From: Actinomycetes bacterium
GTDB lineage: Bacteria; Actinomycetota; Coriobacteriia; Anaerosomatales; Anaerosomataceae
Direction: 5' to 3'
Length of the DNA stretch: 6,860 nt
Assembly: GCA_021850085.1 (NCBI GenBank)
Contig: JAJZRZ010000088.1
Span: 1 to 6,860, forward strand
In this document: positions 1 to 5,634 of the stretch, piece by piece
Layout of the letters: each line of letters begins with the position of its first letter
How positions within the stretch are numbered: position 1 is the first letter of the stretch
Notes under the pieces: model-generated
What the model was told of the DNA's origin: nothing
Seen by the model: only the letters and a program-made list of their open reading frames with translations
The model's database searches: none
Made by a program: the position numbers and the translations under genes

Positions 1-1
1 G

Positions 2-427
2 CGCGCACCATCCCACCACGCGCGAGCACGCGAACAGCGGCGTGTACAGCGCCTCGGGGATACCGAGCATGCGGTAGACGTAGCCGGAGTAGAAGTCCAC
101 GTTCGCGCTCACGCCCTTGTAGACGGTGCGCGCTTTGGCGATGGCCTTCGGCGCGACTTCCTCCACGCGCGTAAGAAGCTCGTACTCGTCGTGAAGACCT
201 TTCATCGCCGCGAGGTCGCGGGCGTACTCGCGCAAGATGATGGTGCGCGGATCCGAGACCGAGTAGACCGGATGGCCCATACCGTAGATGAGGCCGCTTC
301 TGTCGAACGCGTCTTTGTCCAACACGCGCAGCAGGTACGCTTCGATCTCCTCGGCATCCTCCCAGTCGGACACGTCCTCCTTGAGGTCGTCGAACATCCT
401 CACCATCTTGATGTTGGCGCCGCCGTG
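2..427 (-). pseudogene. gltA: Citrate synthase, C-terminal part in shifted frame, cut by the window edge
   Basis: Read on the minus strand in the frame whose codons start from 427, this stretch gives HGGANIKMVRMFDDL, then YGMGHPVYSVSDPR, then NVDFYSGYVYRMLGIPEAL and LFACSRVVGW. These are the C-terminal citrate synthase motifs: the HGGAN histidine, the GHPVY histidine and the catalytic aspartate of NVDFYSG. No stop occurs before the left edge, so the end of the gene lies outside the window. The part is well conserved residue by residue, which argues that the lesion separating it from the N-terminal part is very recent or is an assembly error, not old decay. Expressed as written, this half would have no start of its own. 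Confidence 0.85.
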
Positions 428-1239
428 TCGGTGCCCGTCGAGGACACGACGTGCGCGGTGAACGATGAGTTGTTGCCGCCACCATGCTCGGCATGCAGAA
501 CGAGCGCGAGATCGAGCACCTTGGCCTCGAGATCGGTGAAGCGGCTGTCGGGACGCATCATGTGCAAGATGTTCTCGGCGGTGGTCAGCTCGTTCTCGGG
601 CCGGTGGATCACGAGGCTCTCGTGCAGGAACTGGTCGGCGTATGCCTGGTAGGCGTACACCGCAAGCACCGGGAGGCTCGCGATCACGTTCAGGCTCTGC
701 CGAAGAACGCCCGGAATCGACGTGTCGTCGGGGTCATCGTCACGCGTGTACAGCGCGAGTACCGCGCGCGCCATCGCGTTCATCACATCGCGGCTCGGCA
801 TGCGCAGGACCGCGTCGTGCACGAAGTGCCGGGGCAGCACCCGGTGCGACGCGAGCTGGTTCTCGAACAGGCGCAACTCCTCGGCATCCGGCAGCTCGCC
901 GAAGAGCACCAGGTACGCCGTCTCCTCGAAGCCGAGGCGCTCCTCGGCGAGAAATCCGTTCACCAGGTCGTTGATCTCGATGCCGCGGTACACCAGCTCG
1001 CCGGGGATGGGCACGTAGGTGTCGCCCTCGGCCGCCGAGCCCACCACGTCGCCGATCTGAGTGAGCCCGGCGAGCACGCCCTTGCCCGAGACGTGGCGCA
1101 GACCGCGCTTCACGTCGTACTTCGTGTACAGCTCGGCGTCCACGATGCTGCTCTCGCGGGCCATGGTGCTCCAGCGCTGCAGCGTCTGGCCGGTCGTCTC
1201 TCGGGAAGCGGGGATCGGGCGGGTCGAATCGGGCGTCAT
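400..1239 (-). CDS. gltA: Citrate synthase, N-terminal two thirds, ending early at a frameshift
   Basis: Citrate synthase condenses oxaloacetate with acetyl-CoA to make citrate in the cytoplasm. The reading frame carries family blocks in order: LYTKYDVKRGLR, VYRGIEINDL, FGELP, RQSLNVIASLP, TTAENILHMMRPD, HAEHGGGNNSSF and HVVSSTGTD. These resemble the clostridial/actinobacterial long form of about 450 residues. I chose the ATG at 1239 because an AAGGGAG ribosome site lies just upstream; in-frame ATGs at 1260 and 1284 lack one. After GTD (codon 427-429) the frame turns into TAAPTSRW and stops at 400. The expected HGGANIKM block continues in another frame (next entry). About 16 residues, normally of the type YSAIAAAIG...KGPR, are missing at the joint. 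The family call is very secure; whether the gene works is doubtful as written. Confidence 0.9.
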   Translation of the reverse strand: MTPDSTRPIPASRETTGQTLQRWSTMARESSIVDAELYTKYDVKRGLRHVSGKGVLAGLTQIGDVVGSAAEGDTYVPIPGELVYRGIEINDLVNGFLAEERLGFEETAYLVLFGELPDAEELRLFENQLASHRVLPRHFVHDAVLRMPSRDVMNAMARAVLALYTRDDDPDDTSIPGVLRQSLNVIASLPVLAVYAYQAYADQFLHESLVIHRPENELTTAENILHMMRPDSRFTDLEAKVLDLALVLHAEHGGGNNSSFTAHVVSSTGTDTAAPTSRW

Positions 1240-1282
1240 GACAGCTCCCTTTCGCCGCATCGGGCAAACGTCGTAGGGGCCC

Positions 1283-1288
1283 ATTCTA
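1283..1288 (-). promoter_or_regulatory. Possible -10 element for citrate synthase
   Basis: On the minus strand the hexamer is TAGAAT, the same as the -10 of the tRNA-Asp promoter in this window. It would place the transcript start about 37 bases before the ATG at 1239. No good -35 is seen 16-18 bases upstream (TCTGGC region), so the call is weak. Confidence 0.35.
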
Positions 1289-1365
1289 CCTGAAGCCGTA
1301 CCGCAGCCAGACCGGAGCCGTGGTCCACGCAGTCGCGCGCCTGAACGGAGAGCGCGTAAGCCGGG

Positions 1366-2118
1366 CTACCCCTCCACCACGACACGCGCTTCAGGGTCGA
1401 GCGGATTGGTGCGTATGGCCAGTGAGAACAGGAACGGGTAGGCGTTCTGCAGGTGCTGCAGGTAGGCAAGCCACTGCTCGCCGAGAAGCCCGTAGGCACG
1501 CTGCACATCCACAGCGATGTGGCCGGCGTCCTCACCAGCCAGCGCCCCCAAGTTCGGCCTTGCGGCCAGCTCCTCACCGAGATGGGTGAGCGCCCACAGC
1601 AAGTCGGTGAAGCTCTCGTGTTCAAGCAGCGCCTGGTTCGCGAGCAAGCCGATGATGAACGGCCTCTCCCGTGACAACATCATCTCCAGACGCTCGAGAC
1701 GAGCTGGATCGAGCTCGATCCGAGGGGTGTGGGCCCGGAGCGCCTTCCGTGCATGGTCGTAGTCGGCAGCTCCCCACGAGGGATGCGGCACGAAGATTCG
1801 GCGCACCTCGGCAAGGGCCGCGTCGGCCTGAGCGATTTCCCCGAGCAGCGCCTGACCGGTCTCGCTGAAGAAGGCGCCGATCACCATATTGAGCTTGCGG
1901 CGCATCTCCTCGTGCTCGCGACGACGGATCAGACCGTCGATCACCATCGTCACGATCGGCACCTGCACGAACAGGAATGCGATGTCGCCCACGAGAAAGC
2001 GCCACATCTCATTGTGGAGCGCGGGGTCCGGGAACAGCCACAAGCGCACGGCGTAAAAGACGGCGGCCATGCCGAGGAGGGCTGCGGCGAGTTTGAACTG
2101 CCAGCGAGATGACTTCAT
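1366..2118 (-). CDS. Conserved protein of unknown function with two N-terminal membrane segments
   Basis: This 250-residue protein starts at an ATG seven bases after a GGGAG ribosome site. Residues 9-29 and about 41-62 are hydrophobic and should form a membrane hairpin. They are followed by a basic stretch (IRRREHEEMRRK) that should face the cytoplasm. The remaining 180 residues are soluble and mostly helical. The C-terminal third looks like the signature of an unnamed family: ERPFIIGLLANQALLEHESF (151-170), then LLWALTHLGEEL, then QWLAYLQHLQNAYPFLFSLA (216-235) and IRTNPLDP. I recall similar blocks in uncharacterised proteins of other anaerobes but cannot name a domain. No catalytic or metal-binding motif is evident. 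It lies downstream of a tRNA-Asp gene and 126 bases before citrate synthase on the same strand; a link to either is not shown. It could be a small sensor or scaffold, but I assign no function. Confidence 0.85.
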   Translation of the reverse strand: MKSSRWQFKLAAALLGMAAVFYAVRLWLFPDPALHNEMWRFLVGDIAFLFVQVPIVTMVIDGLIRRREHEEMRRKLNMVIGAFFSETGQALLGEIAQADAALAEVRRIFVPHPSWGAADYDHARKALRAHTPRIELDPARLERLEMMLSRERPFIIGLLANQALLEHESFTDLLWALTHLGEELAARPNLGALAGEDAGHIAVDVQRAYGLLGEQWLAYLQHLQNAYPFLFSLAIRTNPLDPEARVVVEG

Positions 2119-2131
2119 TCAAGTGCTCCCG

Positions 2132-2157
2132 AAAGGCGCGGCCATCGCCGCGCCTTT
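2132..2157 (-). terminator. 10-bp hairpin between tRNA-Asp and the membrane protein gene
   Basis: The arms 2132-2141 and 2148-2157 (AAAGGCGCGG and CCGCGCCTTT) pair perfectly around a six-base loop. On the minus strand the hairpin begins ten bases after the tRNA 3' end, and its last three T's form the end of the stem. That fits a weak intrinsic terminator or a 3' processing barrier for the tRNA. It also ends right next to the GGGAG ribosome site of the gene starting at 2118, so it could affect translation or partial readthrough. A long U-tract is absent. Confidence 0.5.
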
Positions 2158-2166
2158 GAGTTCATA

Positions 2167-2243
2167 TGGCGGGAGTGACGGGGCTCGAACCCGCGACCTC
2201 TGGCTTGACAGGCCAGCGCTCTGACCGACTGAGCTACACCCCC
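2167..2243 (-). tRNA. tRNA-Asp, anticodon GTC
   Basis: The 77-base minus-strand sequence folds as a complete tRNA. Acceptor GGGGGTG (2243-2237) pairs with CACTCCC, allowing one G-T pair. Positions 8-9 are TA, and the D stem is GCTC/GAGC. The anticodon arm is CTGGC-CTGTCAA-GCCAG with anticodon GTC. The T arm is GCGGG-TTCGAGC-CCCGT. The discriminator is G73, the usual aspartate identity base, followed by an encoded CCA at 2169-2167. The gene has its own promoter upstream and a hairpin downstream. Confidence 0.97.
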
Positions 2244-2278
2244 GCATGGGGCGTCCGCCTGAGGCGAACGGCAAACGG

Positions 2279-2307
2279 ATTCTATATGTCAGAGCACGCA
2301 TTGTCCA
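2279..2307 (-). promoter_or_regulatory. Promoter of tRNA-Asp
   Basis: On the minus strand, TGGACA (2307-2302, five of six to the -35 consensus) is followed by a 17-base spacer and TAGAAT (2284-2279) as -10. Transcription would start near 2271, giving a leader of about 28 bases that contains a small imperfect stem (arms 2252-2259 and 2263-2270). This is the clearest promoter in the window. Confidence 0.75.
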
Positions 2308-2343
2308 TACGCACCCGAGCCACGATGTGTGCGCTGTGTGCTC

Positions 2344-3294
2344 CTACAGCCCGAGTCCGAGCTGCGCGTCCACGCGCTGCTCGAGCGGCGCCGTAAGATC
2401 GGGGCCGAGCATCTCCGCGAACTCGCGCGCGTTGCGCGGCGCGTAGTCGTACTTGCAGTTGTTGAACATCACATACGTCGTCTCGGTGTCTTGGGCGAGC
2501 TTGCGCACACGCGGCGCCCACTCCTCGAGCTCCTCGCCCGTGTAGAGGTAGTCGAAGCGGTCCGCGGCCGATATGTTGCGCGCGAAGTAAGTCTCGCGGT
2601 TCCTGCCGTGCAGCCGCACGTACCCGGTCTTGTTGGTGGCGGTCACGAGCGGCGGCATGGTCGTGTTGGTGGGGAACTGCGGCGCGTCGACGGCCACGTA
2701 GGTGATGTCCCGGTCCGCCAGGAAGCCCAGCGTGTCACGCACTCGGCTCTCGTCCACCCACGACGGGTGCCGGAACTCGACGAGCATCAGCCGCTTGCCG
2801 AGCTTGGTCCGTGCGTAGTCGATATACGCCAGATTCTCTTCCCGCAGGGCCTCGTCCAGAGCAGTGAAAAACGGTGGAAACTGCATCAGGATGCCGCCGA
2901 GCCTGCCGCTCTCCTCGAGCGGCTCGATGGATTCGAGGAACAGGTCGAAGGCGAGGTCCACCATCTCTTGGGAGGGCCGCTTCACCCGGCCGCGCTCGAC
3001 CGCGTGCGGATACTCCCTGAGCTCAGGGTGGAGCGCTCGTTCGTCCACGGCGTGCTGCGTCATCATCCCGAACGCCTTGACGTGGAAGGTGAAGCCCTCC
3101 GGGGTTCGCTTGGCCCAGTTCTCCACCACACGGCGATCGGGAATCGCGTAGAAGGGCGCGTCCGCCTCGACGGTGTCGAACCGCTCGGCGTAGTAACGCA
3201 AACGTGCCGCAGGAGTGCTCGCCTCAGGCGGATACCAGCGCTCGATCATCGTCCGGTCCGCCCACGAGCAGGTGCCTATCCGCACCCGTCCCAT
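2344..3294 (-). CDS. DUF72 (YecE-like) TIM-barrel protein
   Basis: This 316-residue protein belongs to the DUF72/YecE family, a TIM-barrel fold of unknown reaction found across bacteria and archaea. Family blocks appear in order: RIGTCSW (5-11), TVEADAPFYAIP (41-52), FHVKAF (70-75), LMQFPPF (136-142), LVEFRHPSW (171-179), VAVDAP (200-205), YVRLHGRN (225-232) and FNNCKYDYAPRNA (277-289). Polar residues in the LHGRN and FRHP blocks line the putative active cleft in the family. I chose the ATG at 3294: homology begins at once and AAAGG lies eight bases upstream. An ATG at 3324 would add ten residues and overlap the preceding gene. It has no signal peptide and should be cytoplasmic. It follows the small cytochrome gene by 17 bases, so it is probably the last gene of that operon. 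Confidence 0.93.
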   Translation of the reverse strand: MGRVRIGTCSWADRTMIERWYPPEASTPAARLRYYAERFDTVEADAPFYAIPDRRVVENWAKRTPEGFTFHVKAFGMMTQHAVDERALHPELREYPHAVERGRVKRPSQEMVDLAFDLFLESIEPLEESGRLGGILMQFPPFFTALDEALREENLAYIDYARTKLGKRLMLVEFRHPSWVDESRVRDTLGFLADRDITYVAVDAPQFPTNTTMPPLVTATNKTGYVRLHGRNRETYFARNISAADRFDYLYTGEELEEWAPRVRKLAQDTETTYVMFNNCKYDYAPRNAREFAEMLGPDLTAPLEQRVDAQLGLGL

Positions 3295-3311
3295 GTCCGC
3301 CGCCTTTCGGC

Positions 3312-3608
3312 CTACTCCCGCCACGAAAGATACTCGGCAAGCGCAGTCGCCTCATCGTCGGTCAGGTTCGCCCCGTTTGTGCGCATGCGCTCGATCACCA
3401 GCTCCCAGCCTACCGCGTCAAGCTCCTGTGCATCCACCCTTTCCGTGGAGTGGCATGCATCTGCGCACTTATCCCGAAGGATGGCCGCTCCATCGAGGCC
3501 GGTTGCCTCGCCCGGCGTGGGTGGCGGGACCGGCGGCTCCTCGGCGCACGCGGCAAGCGTGAGGAGCGCTGCCAGCAGGAGCATCGCCAGCGCAAGTCGC
3601 TTCATCAT
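3312..3608 (-). CDS. Small lipoprotein cytochrome c with a CX3CH haem site
   Basis: This 98-residue protein begins with a lipoprotein signal peptide: MMKRLAL, a hydrophobic core, and lipobox LAAC with the lipidated Cys at 21. A proline-rich linker (EEPPVPPPTP) follows. The rest looks like a minimal monohaem cytochrome c domain: helix DGAAILRDKC, attachment site Cys48-ADA-Cys52-His53, and a C-terminal part with ERMRTNGANLTDDEATALAE. In that family the Met (here Met75) is usually the distal haem ligand. It should sit on the outer face of the cytoplasmic membrane and carry electrons. The spacing between the cysteines is three residues instead of the usual two. The ATG at 3608 is seven bases after AAGGGA; a second ATG follows directly at 3605. 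It lies 52 bases after the hydrolase gene and 17 before the DUF72 gene, all on one strand. Fold call good, haem binding less certain. Confidence 0.85.
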   Translation of the reverse strand: MMKRLALAMLLLAALLTLAACAEEPPVPPPTPGEATGLDGAAILRDKCADACHSTERVDAQELDAVGWELVIERMRTNGANLTDDEATALAEYLSWRE

Positions 3609-3660
3609 CCGTCGGTCCCTTCTTCGTGCCGGCACAGATTCCCCGGCGCCTGTATACCCT

Positions 3661-4551
3661 TCACGCTCCGCGTCGGACCCTAACATCCCGCATGCCATCC
3701 GCATCGAGCAACGCGGTGTAGTCCCGGACGTAGTCCTGAAAGGTCAGCGGAGACGGCGGCGCATGATAGGTCCAGTCGAACGGCTCGACCACCAGATCGC
3801 GGAAGTTTGCGCGCATGAACGCCTCCGTCTTGCCGTAGTCGAGCAGCGGGTCTGACTTGGACATGCCGAAGAAGCATGGTTGGACGTACGGCCCGGCGAG
3901 GTCCTCCTCGGTCACGGTCAGGACCTCGCGGACCTGTGCTACCAGCACCTGCACAGTGGAGGCCGAGTAGGACATCAGTCGGGCCTTGAGGTCCGTGGGC
4001 GTCTCGAAGCCGCCGACATTCACCATGAACCACGCCGTGAGCCTCACCGCCATTTCGTTGCCGAACATCCATGCAAGCATGTGCCTCGGCACGCGGTGCC
4101 TGAGCGTCGAGATCGCGGCCGCGACGAGCGTCCGGTCCACCACAGGACGCATGAGCGCCCGTTTGCTGACGCACGGCGACAGCAGGCCCACCTTGTTCAC
4201 GCGCGGCCCCAGCTCCTGGAGCGCGCGAAGCGCAAGGATACCGCCGAAGGAGAAGCCGAGCAGCGCGAACTCTTCGGCACCGACGTGATCTGCCAGATCA
4301 CCGATCACGCGGGCCACCCGCTTGCTTGAATAGCCCTCCTCAAGCGCACTGCTGCCGCCGTGGCCGGGCATCTCGAAGAAGTAGGCGCGGTAGCGTTGCC
4401 CAAGGAACTGGATCAGCGGCGTCCAGTCCTCGATCAAAGAGACGGTCGCGGGCACTATGATGAGCGCAGGCCCCGCACCGCACTCGGCGTAACGCAAAGT
4501 GACGCCGGGCAGCTCGGCATGTCTCGTGATGATCGGAGCGGGGCCGGACAA
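3661..4551 (-). CDS. Alpha/beta hydrolase, TTG start
   Basis: With the TTG start the protein has 296 residues, normal for a single-domain alpha/beta hydrolase. Family features in order: strand PALIIVPATV (28-37) with the oxyanion turn region, FEMPGHGGSS (59-68), nucleophile elbow GFSFGG with Ser101, an acid candidate Asp234 in GMSKSDPLLDYG, and His263 in DWTYHAPPSPLTF. The catalytic triad is therefore complete. The helical cap lies at about 130-210. The substrate cannot be read from sequence; esterase, lipase-like or C-C hydrolase activity are all possible. No signal peptide is seen, so it should be cytoplasmic. I chose TTG because a full GGAGGAG ribosome site precedes it by five bases. The upstream ATG at 4605 has only GGGG two bases away, and the 18 residues it would add look non-coding. 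It is first of a likely three-gene operon and diverges from the DUF5677-like gene. Confidence 0.88.
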   Translation of the reverse strand: MSGPAPIITRHAELPGVTLRYAECGAGPALIIVPATVSLIEDWTPLIQFLGQRYRAYFFEMPGHGGSSALEEGYSSKRVARVIGDLADHVGAEEFALLGFSFGGILALRALQELGPRVNKVGLLSPCVSKRALMRPVVDRTLVAAAISTLRHRVPRHMLAWMFGNEMAVRLTAWFMVNVGGFETPTDLKARLMSYSASTVQVLVAQVREVLTVTEEDLAGPYVQPCFFGMSKSDPLLDYGKTEAFMRANFRDLVVEPFDWTYHAPPSPLTFQDYVRDYTALLDADGMRDVRVRRGA

Positions 4552-4556
4552 GAGGA

Positions 4557-4563
4557 CTCCTCC
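4557..4563 (-). promoter_or_regulatory. Ribosome binding site that fixes the hydrolase TTG start
   Basis: GGAGGAG on the minus strand, a near-perfect anti-16S match, lies five bases before TTG at 4551-4549. No ATG or GTG lies at a suitable distance from it. Confidence 0.65.
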
Positions 4564-4599
4564 GGGCTCTCGAGGGTCGGTCGCGCAAGAAGATGAGCG

Positions 4600-4605
4600 T
4601 ATCAT
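4600..4605 (+). promoter_or_regulatory. Possible -10 element for the DUF5677-like gene
   Basis: TATCAT matches five of six consensus -10 bases and would start transcription near 4612, between the two divergent genes. The -35 position (TCGGTC at 4577-4582) is poor. If real, it excludes the upstream GTG (4499) and ATG (4529) as starts of the plus-strand gene. Confidence 0.35.
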
Positions 4606-4627
4606 TACCCCAACGCACGACCCAGGC

Positions 4628-4634
4628 AAGGAGG
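4628..4634 (+). promoter_or_regulatory. Ribosome binding site before an ATC codon
   Basis: AAGGAGG, the strongest Shine-Dalgarno match on this strand, is five bases before ATC at 4640-4642. That ATC is in frame with the DUF5677-like gene. No ATG, GTG or TTG occurs at this spacing in any frame. Confidence 0.5.
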
Positions 4635-4639
4635 CCGCC

Positions 4640-5380
4640 ATCCCGTATCGCGAGGACGCATCGAACGTCGAAGTGGTCGCCGAGACGCGAACCGCGCTCG
4701 CCGTGCTGCGCGAACCGCTGGAGGCTGCTCTCAAGCTCGACAACTCGGCTCCCGCGTTCGTGGGCTCGCTGTTCCTGATCCGCTGCGCGCGCAATCTCGC
4801 CGCCGTCCTCACGCTGTGCGAGACCGGTTGGGCTCCCGAGGCGCAGACGATCCTGCGTGCGATGGTCGAGGACATGGTGACGCTCGCCTACATCTCGACC
4901 CGTCCCGATGATCTCAGCAGGCAGTGGCTGAGCTTCGAGAACCGGCTGCTGCCGGACCGCGCGGACGTGATGGCCGCGTTCGCCGGGATCCCGCCGCCGG
5001 AACGGACCGACAAACCCAAGTACGAACGATGGACCAAGCTCAGCTTCAACGCCATGGCGCAGCGGGCCGAGCAGGCCGTGCCCGGCCTCGGCGACTATCT
5101 CCAGTACGTGTATCCCGTCTTGTCGGACCGAGCCCACGGCAACACCTCGGCAAGCGGCATCTACGTCCGCGCACACGCCGACGGTAGTGTCGAGCCGCTG
5201 TTCGGGCCTTCCGGCTCCCAAGTCGGGATCACGCTGTCCAACGCGGTCACTGCGAGTTACACCACCGCCGACCGGGCGCTCGCCTTGGGCGTCGAACTCG
5301 ATCTCGCGCGGCTCGGAAGCGCGGAGCGCCGGGCCTTCCGGGCATGCGGACTTCACTACGCCATCGAGCCTGCCGGGTGA
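4640..5380 (+). CDS. DUF5677-like protein of unknown function
   Basis: From the proposed ATC start the protein has 246 residues. The central block matches the pattern I know from DUF5677: an amphipathic helix FLIRCARNLAAVLTLCETGW (45-64), then PEAQTILRAMVEDMVTLAYI (66-85) and DLSRQWLSFENRL (91-103), with LSDRAHG in the second half. It is mostly helical, without a signal peptide or clear membrane span, and no reaction is known. Start choice is open. Standard in-frame candidates are GTG 4499 and ATG 4529, both without a ribosome site and with low-complexity, non-coding-looking N-termini that overlap the hydrolase gene. GTG 4673 also has no ribosome site. Only the ATC at 4640 has one. The C-terminal end at the TGA is certain. 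It faces away from the hydrolase, sharing a short divergent promoter region. Confidence 0.8.
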   Translation: MPYREDASNVEVVAETRTALAVLREPLEAALKLDNSAPAFVGSLFLIRCARNLAAVLTLCETGWAPEAQTILRAMVEDMVTLAYISTRPDDLSRQWLSFENRLLPDRADVMAAFAGIPPPERTDKPKYERWTKLSFNAMAQRAEQAVPGLGDYLQYVYPVLSDRAHGNTSASGIYVRAHADGSVEPLFGPSGSQVGITLSNAVTASYTTADRALALGVELDLARLGSAERRAFRACGLHYAIEPAG

Positions 5381-5405
5381 CGACACGCACAATATGCGGT
5401 AGACT
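5377..5405 (+). promoter_or_regulatory. Orphan promoter-like signal
   Basis: GTGACG (5377-5382, four of six) and TAGACT (5400-5405) are separated by 17 bases. The -35 overlaps the stop codon of the DUF5677-like gene. Transcription would begin near 5412 and enter a stretch with no convincing gene. TAGACT recurs as the likely -10 of the cytochrome gene at 6458-6463. Confidence 0.35.
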
Positions 5406-5634
5406 GACTCTTGATGGGGCACACCATATCGCCACATGCCCGTCCGACACGCCGGTTCGATACCCGCGCCACCGGCCAAATCTCCTTCTCTCCCTTGTGG
5501 CAGCCACGACGCCTTCTGCTGCGCGTCCGTCGGCATGGAGTGGTTACCTTGGAACAGCCGAGAGTGAGTTCTGCCGCCTCCGTGCGGCTGCGCTCGACCA
5601 AGCGCATCTTCACCGCGAGCCCGATCATCCACCT
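5381..5634. other. Gap between converging genes, no supported gene
   Basis: This 254-base stretch separates the converging DUF5677-like and membrane-protein genes. It holds the orphan promoter-like signal, a T-arm-like sequence (GCCGG TTCGATA CCCGC at 5451-5467) ending near CCA at 5476-5478, and a 5-bp hairpin (arms 5573-5577 and 5584-5588). No complete tRNA can be folded around the T-arm-like part. Open frames here are arginine/serine-rich with no recognisable motif. No hairpin with a T-run is seen for either converging gene. Confidence 0.5.

Noticed and set aside
191..1293. Long open frames on the plus strand across the citrate synthase region
   Set aside because: They are antisense shadows of a GC-rich gene; the minus strand gives unmistakable citrate synthase motifs.
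1334..1356. CGCGC...GCGCG inverted repeat as a terminator before citrate synthase
   Set aside because: Only a five-base stem with a long loop and no T-run; expected by chance at this GC content.
2166..2396. Plus-strand open frame beginning MAGVTGLEPATSGLTGQ
   Set aside because: This is the well-known spurious peptide read from the antisense of a tRNA gene, here tRNA-Asp at 2167-2243.
2329..3855. 508-residue plus-strand open frame
   Set aside because: It is rich in His, Arg and Val with no motif and lies antisense to the DUF72 and cytochrome genes.
4552..4875. N-terminal extension of the hydrolase frame to 4875
   Set aside because: The added residues are Ser/Arg/Ala-rich, antisense to the DUF5677-like gene and lie upstream of a far better ribosome site at 4557-4563.
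5397..5478. A complete tRNA in the 5.4-kb gap
   Set aside because: A T-arm-like sequence and CCA are there, but the acceptor pairs only five of seven, position 8 is not T, and no D arm or anticodon arm forms.
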